A stretch of 64,000 nt of DNA from an uncultured Candidatus Melainabacteria bacterium. GTDB taxonomy: Bacteria; Cyanobacteriota; Vampirovibrionia; Gastranaerophilales; Gastranaerophilaceae. The stretch is taken from NCBI GenBank assembly GCA_934728585.1, contig CAKVDZ010000003.1, positions 62,001 to 126,000 on the forward strand, read 5' to 3'. Both the position numbers and the translations under genes were made by a program. The notes under the pieces are model-generated. The model was not told where the DNA came from. It saw nothing but the letters and a program-made list of their open reading frames with translations, and ran no database searches. Below, piece by piece: positions 34,137-42,311 of this stretch (the stretch's first letter is position 1; each line of letters begins with the position of its first letter).

Positions 34137-34793
34137 TTATGCAGGATTTGGAATATACGTAAATCCTGTCAATTGTTCAATAGCTAAAGCCCATTGTTTC
34201 ATAACTTCTTCAGCATCATCACTGTATGGAATTAATTCACCTATTTTTACTGTAATATTACCTTTAAAAGGGCACCAAGTCATATTTTCAGAGCCTACAA
34301 TACCAATAGGTAAAATATTACATTTAGTTGCTTTCGCAATTCCAGCAAACCCTTTGTGCACATTCTCAATTGTACCACTTTTTGCTCTTGTTCCTTGTGG
34401 GAATAAGCCTAAAATCCAGTTTGTATTCTTAACTTCATAAGCAGTTTTAATTGTAGAAATCTCAAGTTTATCTCTGTTTACTGCAAAAGCCCCTTGCCAA
34501 TCTAGCATCCAGCGAGTGAATTTTTTCTCAAAAAGTTCTTTTTTTGCCATAAAAGCCACTGGTTTGGGCATTATGAAAGATACCAAAAATGGGTCAAGAT
34601 TAGATAAATGATTTCCGCATACAATAAACTGAGTGTCTTTTGGAATATTTTCTCTACCCTCAACTTTGACCTTGTACATTAATTTGAATTGTATACCGTA
34701 CCAAAATTTACAAACTATATTTTGGAATATTCTTCGCCAAAAGTTGAAGTACTTCGCAGTTCTTCTTGCGTAATTTATTTTTTGTCTTGCCAT
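34137..34793 (-). CDS. 1-acyl-glycerol-3-phosphate acyltransferase (PlsC family), copy 2
   Basis: 218 residues from ATG 34793 (MARQKINYARR), preceded by GAAGGAC. The upstream in-frame ATG at 34817 lies inside the -10 box TATAAT (34816-34821) and is excluded. Catalytic NHLSNLD (His62, Asp67) and FPQGTRAKSG (about 138). The basic N-terminus may hold the membrane. It is the first gene of a short operon with copy 1, and is divergent from the phosphohexomutase. Confidence 0.9.
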   Translation of the reverse strand: MARQKINYARRTAKYFNFWRRIFQNIVCKFWYGIQFKLMYKVKVEGRENIPKDTQFIVCGNHLSNLDPFLVSFIMPKPVAFMAKKELFEKKFTRWMLDWQGAFAVNRDKLEISTIKTAYEVKNTNWILGLFPQGTRAKSGTIENVHKGFAGIAKATKCNILPIGIVGSENMTWCPFKGNITVKIGELIPYSDDAEEVMKQWALAIEQLTGFTYIPNPA

Positions 34794-34854
34794 TTTTTGT
34801 GTCCTTCTTTTGACCATTATAATATAAATATATTTTATTTCCTAATATATGAAC

Positions 34855-34882
34855 TTGTTTTAAGTTTTATTTATGATAATAT
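34855..34882 (+). promoter_or_regulatory. Promoter of the phosphohexomutase gene
   Basis: -35 TTGTTT (34855-34860), 16 nt, -10 TAATAT (34877-34882). The leader is about 20 nt with an AAGGAG ribosome site before the ATG at 34910. Confidence 0.45.
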
Positions 34883-34909
34883 AAATTTATTGAAAGGAGA
34901 GAAACATAT

Positions 34910-37183
34910 ATGATTATTGAAAAAACAGCATCTTGTGAGTTAGAAAAACAACTTTTTGAAAGTGTTTACAATCGTACACCAGATTACGTAAAAAATTTAA
35001 AATTAATGGATTTTTCAAACGATGGAGAATTCACATTTACGCTAAAAAAAGAACATTTAATGCCTTATGATGCAGAAAAAAATCCTGAAGGTTTAAATTT
35101 AAAAGAATGGTTTGCAAATTATGCAAAAGAAGCAAAGGTTTCTACAGCTGGTATTAGAGGTCCGCAAAACATTTTATATCCACAAGATACTCGTTTTCCA
35201 ATCAATTTAGTGGGTATTGTACTTGCAACATTGGCAAAAGCACTTGTTGCAGTTGAAAAATATCCTAATAAACAAATCCTAAAACTTGCAGGTCGCGAAG
35301 TTAGATACAATTCTGACCTATTCCTAGATGCAATTGCAAGAGTTCAAGCAGCACAAGGTATCAAAACTCTTGTTCCTGTTGGCAAAAAGACGATTCCAAT
35401 TTGGTTGGCTTCTTTCTTAGCTTTCAAACTTGACCTTGTTGGCGGTGAATATATCACATCAAGCCACGGTATTTCTGTTAAAAACGCAACAAAAGACTTA
35501 AACTCTCAAGGTAGTCAATATTTACCAGAAGAATCAGCTGAATTCGTTCAAAAAATTCAAGAAATTTTTGACGAAACAGAAAAAAATGGTTCTTACGAAA
35601 TCAAAATTGCAGCAGAAAACAATCCATTAATTGATGAAAAAATTATGGAAAAATTAAATGACGGCGTTGATTTATATGTTGAATATTTAAAATCAGGCGT
35701 TGCAGAAAAAGATAACTTAGATTTCATTAAAAAAGCTCAAAATAAAATCGTTATTGAAAACGTTGGTGGTTCAGCATATAGAACTTTAAGCAGGGTATTA
35801 AAAGAACTTGATTTAACTGACAAATTTGTTTGGTTAAACGAAAGTGAAGATCCATTCTTCCACTCAATCGGTAAATATGATGTTGACCCTAAAGGCAACA
35901 AAACTTTCTATGATTATTCAGTAGACGCAACTGTTTTGGCGAAACGTCCAAACGGCGAAAACTACTTCCCTGTAATTGAAACTTTACATTACGACAAAGT
36001 TTTAGCTGATTATCCAGTAGGTACAACAGTTTTAATCACAGACCCAGACCACGATAGATTAACAGTTACTCAAATCGAAGATGTAACAGAAATTTCTAAA
36101 CTTGAAAAAGCAGGTATTGCATACGTAAACCTAGGTAATGGTAGAGTTTTAACTGTATTTACAGCAAATCAAGCATTTTTATTGTTGATGGATTTCAGAA
36201 TGAAAATGTTGAAATCACAAGGTAAATGGAATAACCACCCTAGATTTATGATTAAAACAACTGCTTCTGCTATGAGTTGGGACGAATGGGCCAAAGCTAA
36301 CGAAATCGCAGTTGTTAATGTTCCTGTTGGTTTCAAAGAAATCGCTAACATTATGAAAAAAGTCGAATTAAAACTTAAAAAGAACCCTAACGACGAAGTT
36401 AAAGTATTTGACGTATTTGGTCAAGAAATCAACTTAGGCAAATCACCAAGATTAATATTCGGTGGCGAAGAATCTGGCGGTATGATTATGGGTGGCGAAG
36501 AAATGATTAAATCATTGTCTGGCAGAGAAGCAATCGCTATGAGAGAAAAATCAGCAACAGAAGCTATTTTAGTTGCATCAGCTCTATCTTCAAAACTTGA
36601 AGAAGAAAACAAAACAATGTCAGAATATTTGTTAGAAGTATTTAAAGAAAACAACATTAAAGGTCAATTTGATACACGTGTTGATATTTCTTACTACAAT
36701 GAATCTGAACCAGATATCGATAAACTAAAAGCCGCAAAAGTTGCAGGTGAACAATTGAGAACAAAGAACGATTTATTCTATCTTTCAATGGCAATTGCAA
36801 TCCGTTCTGGCAAAATGACATTTGAAAACGCAAAAGAAATTCTTAAAGATGCGTTTAAAGAATTGAATTTTGATAACTTAAAAGCAATTAAATTCGTAGG
36901 CGACGGTACTTACTTAGAATTTACAGACAAGTACATTGAAATCAGACCTTCTGGTACTGACGCAAAAACAAAAGCTTATGGCGCAGGTTTAAGCTTGGAA
37001 GAAATTATCAAATTTGCACAAGAAATGGGTAATTATTCTGGCGAAAGAACCGAAATTCATAAAAAATACATTAATGACGAAATGTACAACTCAACAAAAG
37101 ACAACGCTATGAACTATTATTTAGACTTTGTGAATGTTGACGCAAACAATGAACAATTTGTAATTCCAGAGTACAAATTCTAA
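34910..37183 (+). CDS. Alpha-D-phosphohexomutase superfamily protein
   Basis: 757 residues, longer than usual PGM/PMM (450-580). Family blocks are in order: STAGIRGPQN near 76, the phosphoserine loop as YITSSHGIS (about 178; normally TASHNP), the metal loop DPDHDRL (about 382), the sugar loop FGGEESGGM (about 513), and the phosphate-binding RPSGTDAKTKAYG (about 683). It interconverts sugar 1- and 6-phosphates. The sugar is not predictable. An insertion or extension around 200-300 and 560-640 explains the length. AAGGAG precedes the ATG. Confidence 0.85.
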   Translation: MIIEKTASCELEKQLFESVYNRTPDYVKNLKLMDFSNDGEFTFTLKKEHLMPYDAEKNPEGLNLKEWFANYAKEAKVSTAGIRGPQNILYPQDTRFPINLVGIVLATLAKALVAVEKYPNKQILKLAGREVRYNSDLFLDAIARVQAAQGIKTLVPVGKKTIPIWLASFLAFKLDLVGGEYITSSHGISVKNATKDLNSQGSQYLPEESAEFVQKIQEIFDETEKNGSYEIKIAAENNPLIDEKIMEKLNDGVDLYVEYLKSGVAEKDNLDFIKKAQNKIVIENVGGSAYRTLSRVLKELDLTDKFVWLNESEDPFFHSIGKYDVDPKGNKTFYDYSVDATVLAKRPNGENYFPVIETLHYDKVLADYPVGTTVLITDPDHDRLTVTQIEDVTEISKLEKAGIAYVNLGNGRVLTVFTANQAFLLLMDFRMKMLKSQGKWNNHPRFMIKTTASAMSWDEWAKANEIAVVNVPVGFKEIANIMKKVELKLKKNPNDEVKVFDVFGQEINLGKSPRLIFGGEESGGMIMGGEEMIKSLSGREAIAMREKSATEAILVASALSSKLEEENKTMSEYLLEVFKENNIKGQFDTRVDISYYNESEPDIDKLKAAKVAGEQLRTKNDLFYLSMAIAIRSGKMTFENAKEILKDAFKELNFDNLKAIKFVGDGTYLEFTDKYIEIRPSGTDAKTKAYGAGLSLEEIIKFAQEMGNYSGERTEIHKKYINDEMYNSTKDNAMNYYLDFVNVDANNEQFVIPEYKF

Positions 37184-37215
37184 TTCAGAAGTGTTAAATA
37201 AAGGGTAAAAAAAAT

Positions 37216-37244
37216 GAGGGGCGCAAGCAGGGCTTGCGCCCCTC
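37216..37244. terminator. Strong hairpin downstream of the phosphohexomutase
   Basis: A 13-bp perfect stem GAGGGGCGCAAGC / GCTTGCGCCCCTC with a 3-nt loop. A run of eight A precedes it on the plus strand, so the U-tract exists only for minus-strand transcripts. On the plus strand it would act as a weaker 3' stabiliser or terminator after the phosphohexomutase gene. Confidence 0.65.
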
Positions 37245-37370
37245 AAATATTCCCAAATTTATTTAATTTACAATAGAAATCCCCGTATGTTATAGATAAA
37301 TTCCACATAACAAGGTATTTGAAACGTTTAATATAAAATATTGTTATTTCATGTTACAATTCAGATACGC

Positions 37371-37451
37371 GCTGATGTGATGGAATGGTAGACATGCATG
37401 CTTGAGGTGCATGTGGCGAGAGCTGTGGGGGTTCGAGTCCCCCCGTCAGCA
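37371..37451 (+). tRNA. tRNA-Leu (anticodon GAG)
   Basis: A type II tRNA with a long variable arm. The acceptor pairs GCTGATG (37371-37377) with CGTCAGC (37444-37450, one G-U) and the discriminator is A. The anticodon stem is CATGC/GCATG with loop TTGAGGT, giving GAG (reads CUC/CUU). The T-arm is GGGGG-TTCGAGT-CCCCC. CCA is not encoded. The 3' end is 5 nt from the stop of a convergent glycosyltransferase gene. Confidence 0.95.
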
Positions 37452-37456
37452 AATTT

Positions 37457-38359
37457 TTATCTATTTTTTATAACTCTTAAGATTTTTGATGTAAATCTAT
37501 GTAATTTTGCATGTAGAGATTTATCTTTTATGCCAAACAAAGATTGATAAATAAAATCAACTGCCCTTGTATTATATTTAATTTTCTTAGGGTGAATAAT
37601 TTTATCTATTTCATCGATATTAACATTAAGGAATGGGCTATTTCCATTAATATGGGTACCAGATATTCCTATGTTTGAAACCAAATGATTATAAGGATCA
37701 ATACAATATCCTTTATTTTCAACAATTACAAAAATCCACTGATAATCCCAAGTATCAACTTTACCTAGCTGTAAAGATTTTAAAACCTCTTTCCAATATT
37801 CTTGTACTTCCTTACTTTTTGAAAAATTTTTAAACTTTTTACAGTCAAAATTTGAAACATCAAATCTATATTTTTCCCAACGATCAGCCCAAGTTGCCCA
37901 ACCCCAACATTGTGGCAATTTGGAAAAATAATAACTTTCTGTTGTTTTTGAATCCTTAAAAAAACCATTACCTGAAATTTGCCAAATATTTTTGTTGTTT
38001 TTGTACTTGTCTAAAAGTTCCTCGCAAAAATAGAAAAAAGATTCACAAGGAACACAATCATCTTCCAGAATAATTCCGTCTTTTTCATGTTCAAAAAACC
38101 AACTTATTGCTTGTGAGATAGCAATACCACACCCCAAATTTGTTTCTCTAAATAAGGTGTTAACATCACATTCCCAATCTATATTTTTCAAAACATATTC
38201 GCGGACGTTTTCTACTTTATCTTGCTCCCCGTCTACATCTTTTCTATGACCATCTGACGCTATATACAAGCGCTTTGGCTTAACCTCTTTAATCTTTTCA
38301 AAAACTTTTTTTGCTGTATCTAACCTATTAAAAACTAAAAACAAAACAGCTTTATTCAT
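37457..38359 (-). CDS. Glycosyltransferase (GT-A fold)
   Basis: 300 residues. The N-terminus AVLFLVFNRLDTAKKVFEKI and the DXD-like IILEDDCVPCESFF (about 96) mark a nucleotide-sugar transferase of the family that includes sugar transferases of surface polysaccharide loci. CWGWATWADRW (about 148) is a further conserved acceptor-side block. There are no neighbouring polysaccharide genes. SD AAAGGT. It converges with tRNA-Leu at a 5-nt distance. Confidence 0.8.
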   Translation of the reverse strand: MNKAVLFLVFNRLDTAKKVFEKIKEVKPKRLYIASDGHRKDVDGEQDKVENVREYVLKNIDWECDVNTLFRETNLGCGIAISQAISWFFEHEKDGIILEDDCVPCESFFYFCEELLDKYKNNKNIWQISGNGFFKDSKTTESYYFSKLPQCWGWATWADRWEKYRFDVSNFDCKKFKNFSKSKEVQEYWKEVLKSLQLGKVDTWDYQWIFVIVENKGYCIDPYNHLVSNIGISGTHINGNSPFLNVNIDEIDKIIHPKKIKYNTRAVDFIYQSLFGIKDKSLHAKLHRFTSKILRVIKNR

Positions 38360-38375
38360 AAAAAACCTTTAGTAT

Positions 38376-39890
38376 CTATTTTTTATTATTTTCGCATCTA
38401 CGAATTTTTCCGTAGCTATAACAGAAATAGAATAGAATTCCAACAATCATATAACCAATAAATATTGGTGTTGAAGCACTTCCTGACTTAAAAGAAGAAA
38501 TGCACAATCCTAAACAAATTATTGCCCCTAAAATAGGAATAAATGGTGAAAATGGTACTTTGAATGAACGTTTTACGTCTGGTTCTGTTTTCCTAAGAAT
38601 TGGAATAGCAATACAAACAATAATCAAAGAGAAGAATGTTCCTAAATTACATAACTCTGCAGAAATTGTTAAATCAGTTGCCAAAACCCCAACAAACATT
38701 ATCAAAGCTAAAATCCAGATGATGCGATTTGGACTGCTAGTTTTTTTATCTAACACTCTCAATGCACTTGGCAAATAGAAATCTCTGCTCATAGCATAAA
38801 GAATTCTTGAACCAGCGATTGTCATAACTAAGTTTACAGAAGTCATCGCAGCTAAAGCTCCTAAAGAAACTAAACCTGCAATTTTTGTTTGCCCGATGTA
38901 ATTTAAAGCATAAGCTATTGGAGCTTCCAAATTAATTTCATTTAACGGCATAATGCCTGTCAAAACTAAAGCTACAGCCATATAAACTATCGTACAAATA
39001 ACCAAAGAAAGGATAATCGCAATTGGAATATCTCGTTTGGGTTTTTTGCATTCTTCTGAAACAGTTGCAACAGCATCAAAACCAATATATGCAAAGAAAA
39101 TTATGAATGCTCCAATACAAATTCCACTAAAGCCATTTGGTGCAACAGGAGTCCAGTTTTCAGGTCTTACGTAGAATAACCCAGTACATACAAACAATAA
39201 CGCAATTAAGATTTTAACTCCAACCATTATTGTTGTTACAATAGTCGATTCTTTTGTTCCTCTTGTAATACACAAAGTTAATAATAAAACAAAAATTAGC
39301 GCTGGTAAATTTATTGAAAACGGCATTCCGAAAACATGAGGAATACTATTAATCACATCAGCACTTTGTTTCATCATAGTGCTATAGTCTGTAATAAGCC
39401 AAATTGGAGGATTAGTAATCCAATGTGGCAAATATTTATCAAATCCTTGTAAGAACTGGAATAAATATCCACTCCAAGCGATAGCACCTGCAATACCGCC
39501 AATAATATATTCTAAAATTAATAACCAGCCTACAATCCAAGCCACGAATTCACCCAAAGTCGCGTAAGTATAGATGTATGCACTACCTGCAACTGGCATA
39601 ATACAAGCAAGTTCGCAGTAACATAGCGCAGAAAAAACACATGCAACAACAGCGATTATCATAGAAACAATTACCGCAGGACCAGCCCCTAATGTAGTTC
39701 CAGAGCCAGCAGTTGCAACCCCGATGATTGTAAACAAACCTGCTCCAAAAATAGCGCCAACACCAAGCATTACCAAATCGAAAAGTCCTAAAGTCTTTTT
39801 AATTTCTGAATTTGCAACAGTTTCAATAATTTCTGTTGAGTTTTTTCTCTTTAACAAATTTTTGATAATAATTTGGAGAGTTTTTTTCAT
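38376..39890 (-). CDS. APC-family amino acid permease
   Basis: 504 residues from ATG 39890 (MKKTLQIII). The upstream extension to 39917 is unlikely. About 14 hydrophobic helices. The first helix has GVGAIFGAGLFTIIG, the substrate backbone-binding GAG motif, and the family loop FIIFFAYIGFDAVATVSEECKKPKRDIPIAI is intact. It resembles CAT-type cationic amino acid transporters. Downstream of it lies the glycosyltransferase (16 nt), possibly by chance. Confidence 0.88.
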   Translation of the reverse strand: MKKTLQIIIKNLLKRKNSTEIIETVANSEIKKTLGLFDLVMLGVGAIFGAGLFTIIGVATAGSGTTLGAGPAVIVSMIIAVVACVFSALCYCELACIMPVAGSAYIYTYATLGEFVAWIVGWLLILEYIIGGIAGAIAWSGYLFQFLQGFDKYLPHWITNPPIWLITDYSTMMKQSADVINSIPHVFGMPFSINLPALIFVLLLTLCITRGTKESTIVTTIMVGVKILIALLFVCTGLFYVRPENWTPVAPNGFSGICIGAFIIFFAYIGFDAVATVSEECKKPKRDIPIAIILSLVICTIVYMAVALVLTGIMPLNEINLEAPIAYALNYIGQTKIAGLVSLGALAAMTSVNLVMTIAGSRILYAMSRDFYLPSALRVLDKKTSSPNRIIWILALIMFVGVLATDLTISAELCNLGTFFSLIIVCIAIPILRKTEPDVKRSFKVPFSPFIPILGAIICLGLCISSFKSGSASTPIFIGYMIVGILFYFCYSYGKIRRCENNKK

Positions 39891-40087
39891 AATAAGATAA
39901 CCATAATACAAAAACATAAATTATAAAAGTATGTATAAATGTTTAACTCATTTTTATTTACAAAAATATTGTTTTAGCCGAGTTGAGTAATACATTTTTA
40001 GCCATTTAGATATAGTAAAAAACCTCCAAATAAATAAAATTAATAATGTTAAACAATTTGAAAGTTATTCAAAAGGAGAAAATTATT

Positions 40088-40642
40088 ATGAAGAAACTAT
40101 TGATGGCACTAACATTAACAATGGCATTAGCAACAGGTGCACAAACGGCTTTTGCTGGCTGTGGTTGCGATGTTCCAAAAGACGACTGCGGTTGTAAACC
40201 CAAATGCGAAACTCCATGCAATAAGCCGACTTGTGAAGAATGTGCTGAACGCGCAAAAAGTTTTAGCGATTGTCGCGACCAAAAACGTGAAGAAATTTAC
40301 TGCCGATTAAATTTGGACACATGCCAACGCGAGCAAGCAATGGATATTGAAGACAAATACGATTCTGACTTAGATTGTATCAAAGACAAAATGAAAGCAG
40401 ATCACAAATGTATGTGCGACCAATTAAATGCTTCTTGCTTAGATAAATCATCAATTAGAGATGCTGAACGAAATTTAAAACAAGACAAAAAAGACTTGAA
40501 AGCAAAACTAAAATGCATGGATAAAGATTTTAAAGCAATATTGAAATGTGATCAAAAATCTGAATACAGAAAAATCAAACGTGAATTAAAATACAAAGGT
40601 AAACGTGCAATGAAATATTGTTGCAAACCATGCTGTAAATAA
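40088..40642 (+). CDS. Cysteine-rich secreted protein
   Basis: 184 residues from ATG 40088, with AAAAGGAG upstream. A clear signal peptide (MKKLLMALTLTMALATGAQT, then AFA) would be cut after Ala23. The mature chain has 21 cysteines in about 161 residues, beginning GCGCDVPKDDCGCKPKC and ending CCKPCCK. The helical core (CRLNLDTCQREQAMDIEDKY, and later charged helices) resembles Spy/CpxP-type LTxxQ proteins, but with cysteines. It may bind metal or form a disulfide-linked surface layer. No family can be named. Confidence 0.75.
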   Translation: MKKLLMALTLTMALATGAQTAFAGCGCDVPKDDCGCKPKCETPCNKPTCEECAERAKSFSDCRDQKREEIYCRLNLDTCQREQAMDIEDKYDSDLDCIKDKMKADHKCMCDQLNASCLDKSSIRDAERNLKQDKKDLKAKLKCMDKDFKAILKCDQKSEYRKIKRELKYKGKRAMKYCCKPCCK

Positions 40643-40664
40643 ATAATTTAACAGAAATAAACCA

Positions 40665-40699
40665 AGGGCGAAATCGCTAATAATTAGCGATTTCGCCCT
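40665..40699 (+). terminator. Terminator of the cysteine-rich protein gene
   Basis: A perfect 16-bp stem AGGGCGAAATCGCTAA / TTAGCGATTTCGCCCT with a 3-nt loop, 22 nt after the stop codon. The downstream T-tract is modest (CTTAATATATCTT). Confidence 0.75.
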
Positions 40700-40733
40700 C
40701 TTAATATATCTTAACAAATATGATTTTAAAAAG

Positions 40734-40767
40734 GCAATTTTTTTAGAAAAAAATACTTATATAAGTA
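40734..40767 (+). promoter_or_regulatory. GCAATTTTT-type promoter of the gene at 40793
   Basis: GCAATTTTTTT (40734-40744), 12 nt, then TTATATAAGTA (40757-40767), itself part of the palindrome TACTTATATAAGTA. It closely matches the block before 49915. Confidence 0.45.
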
Positions 40768-40792
40768 TCAGGATATTGTAAGAAAGAAAAAT

Positions 40793-41320
40793 ATGTCAAC
40801 AGGTTTAACAGCAACAACAAATTTCATAGCTCAAAAGATTGACAAGAACATGGTTGATGCTGTAACAAATGCAATTTTTCAACGTGCAGCTTCAAAAGCA
40901 TCACAAGCTGTAGAAGCATCATCAAGCAACAATATCTACAATACAGATTCTTTCAAAACCACATTACAAAATGATGTAATGGCTGAAGCAAGAAAATCAT
41001 TAACAAAAGCTGTTAATCCATTTGCTGAGGGGATTTTCAAATCTCAATCAACACAAGCAGCAGCTTCAACAAATGCAACAGAAGCACGAGCTTCAGGTGG
41101 AAACAGAGCTATTTCAAGTGAAGCCTCAAGAGTTAGCACTCGTGCAAGAGTAACAAATTCAATGGCTTTGCAAAACGGTATGTTCACATCAGCGATGAGA
41201 GAATCAATGATGATTCAAGCAAAAGAACAAATGGCTAATAATACTGACCTAATGTCAAGATTACAATTCTTAAATGCAAAAACTGCAGTATCAACATATC
41301 CAGCAAAGCAATTTAATTAA
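40793..41320 (+). CDS. Unknown Ala/Ser-rich helical protein
   Basis: 175 residues, no family recognised. Long stretches are rich in Ala, Ser, Thr and Gln (QAAASTNATEARASGGNRAI) and helical, with no signal peptide or Cys. The composition recalls flagellar or secreted filament proteins but no motif proves this. AGAAAG precedes the ATG. A strong terminator follows, so it is a single-gene unit with a promoter shared with two other loci. Confidence 0.6.
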   Translation: MSTGLTATTNFIAQKIDKNMVDAVTNAIFQRAASKASQAVEASSSNNIYNTDSFKTTLQNDVMAEARKSLTKAVNPFAEGIFKSQSTQAAASTNATEARASGGNRAISSEASRVSTRARVTNSMALQNGMFTSAMRESMMIQAKEQMANNTDLMSRLQFLNAKTAVSTYPAKQFN

Positions 41321-41366
41321 AAAGATTTATTTATACTCTCTCTTAATATCCTCGTGTTTATTTAAT

Positions 41367-41397
41367 GTCTGCCAATTCTATTATTGACAGACTTTTT
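41367..41397 (+). terminator. Terminator after the Ala/Ser-rich gene
   Basis: A 10-bp stem with one mismatch (GTCTGCCAAT / ATTGACAGAC), a 6-nt loop, then TTTTT at 41393-41397. Confidence 0.75.
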
Positions 41398-41428
41398 ATT
41401 GTGAATTTTTGGTAGAGCAGAGAATACG

Positions 41429-42082
41429 CTACTTGCAAGTTGTTTGACCGCTCCAACTTAATTCATCTGCACATTTTAAGTAATCCATATTACCATTTTG
41501 AATTACCCACGCAGTTGCATAATAACCGCCTTCACCATCGCTGACAATACCATTACCATCTTCATAATATTCTGTATTAGAAGGCAAAATACCTTGGTCT
41601 GTTATTTCAAATTCAAACCTGTCATACCCATGTTTATTTTTACCTTTATTAGCCCCATCTATATCAACATATATAGAACCAAAGTATCCAGCATTTTCAT
41701 AATGACTGCAATTAGCTTGTTGAGGGTATTCAATAAAAGAACCAATATTCGTTCCATCAGCTAAGTCAAATTCATAATAACTTATTCTTTTAGAAACTTT
41801 CATAAATTCAGTGAGTCTATCCGTAAAACGAGTTCCCCAGGCTTCGTCGTCATCTCCATCGTTTGCAAACCAAGTTTCAACTGGGCCATAAACTGCAGTC
41901 GCCCTACCATAAGCATCTTCTAAATTTGCATATACTTTCTTCAATTTTGCAACTTTTTCTCTATCACCTGTTGATTGGTTTAAATTTGGGATAGTCAATG
42001 CTGCAACCACACCAATAATACCCATTACAACAAGTGTTTCAGCAAGGGTAAAAGCTACAACTTTTATAAAATTATTCTTCAT
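41429..42082 (-). CDS. Prepilin-like protein, intact paralogue
   Basis: 217 residues from ATG 42082 (MKNNFIKVVA), preceded by GAGG with a 9-nt gap. The prepilin peptidase site is VVA|FTLAETLVVMGIIG, with the +5 Glu present. The C-terminus ATAWVIQNGNMDYLKCADEL is nearly identical to that of the prepilin at 18.9 kb, while the middle differs, consistent with a variable exposed region. The paired cysteines (QQANCSHY, YLKCADEL, TTCK) could form disulfides. Type IV pilus or type II secretion genes are not in the window. Confidence 0.88.
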   Translation of the reverse strand: MKNNFIKVVAFTLAETLVVMGIIGVVAALTIPNLNQSTGDREKVAKLKKVYANLEDAYGRATAVYGPVETWFANDGDDDEAWGTRFTDRLTEFMKVSKRISYYEFDLADGTNIGSFIEYPQQANCSHYENAGYFGSIYVDIDGANKGKNKHGYDRFEFEITDQGILPSNTEYYEDGNGIVSDGEGGYYATAWVIQNGNMDYLKCADELSWSGQTTCK

Positions 42083-42115
42083 AAGTTTAAACCTCAAAAC
42101 AATTATTATAATATC

Positions 42116-42144
42116 ATTATAGCAACCAGATTAAACTTTCACAA
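42116..42144 (-). promoter_or_regulatory. Promoter of the intact prepilin gene
   Basis: -35 TTGTGA (42139-42144), 17 nt, -10 TATAAT (42116-42121), a strong sigma-70 type promoter. A pentanucleotide repeat begins 7 nt further upstream. Confidence 0.7.
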
Positions 42145-42150
42145 TATGGC

Positions 42151-42175
42151 TATTCTATTCTATTCTATTCTATTC
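42151..42175. repeat. Pentanucleotide repeat (TATTC)x5
   Basis: Five perfect tandem copies of TATTC, directly upstream of the -35 box of the prepilin gene, where an UP element or activator would bind. Repeats of this size change copy number by slippage. Confidence 0.9.
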
Positions 42176-42249
42176 AGGTTTTATAGCTGTATTCCAGCTA
42201 TAATAGAAATTAGTTTTACATTTATTTACAATAATGTTAGATTTACACA

Positions 42250-42280
42250 AAAAAAACAAGAACCACTTCAAAAGTGGCTC
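42250..42280 (-). terminator. Terminator of the 5'-nucleotidase-like gene
   Basis: Stem GAGCCACTT / AAGTGGTTC (one mismatch) in the minus-strand direction, followed by TTGTTTTTTTT, about 31 nt after the stop codon. Confidence 0.8.
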
Positions 42281-42311
42281 TTTGTTCTCTTAATTTATTC
42301 CATAAACTTTA

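Noticed and set aside
34793..34817. Upstream ATG of the second PlsC gene
   Set aside because: It lies within the -10 box TATAAT. The downstream ATG has the ribosome site.
37184..37370. A small RNA gene between the phosphohexomutase and tRNA-Leu
   Set aside because: Only the hairpin at 37216-37244 stands out. No second structure or clear promoter defines a separate RNA.
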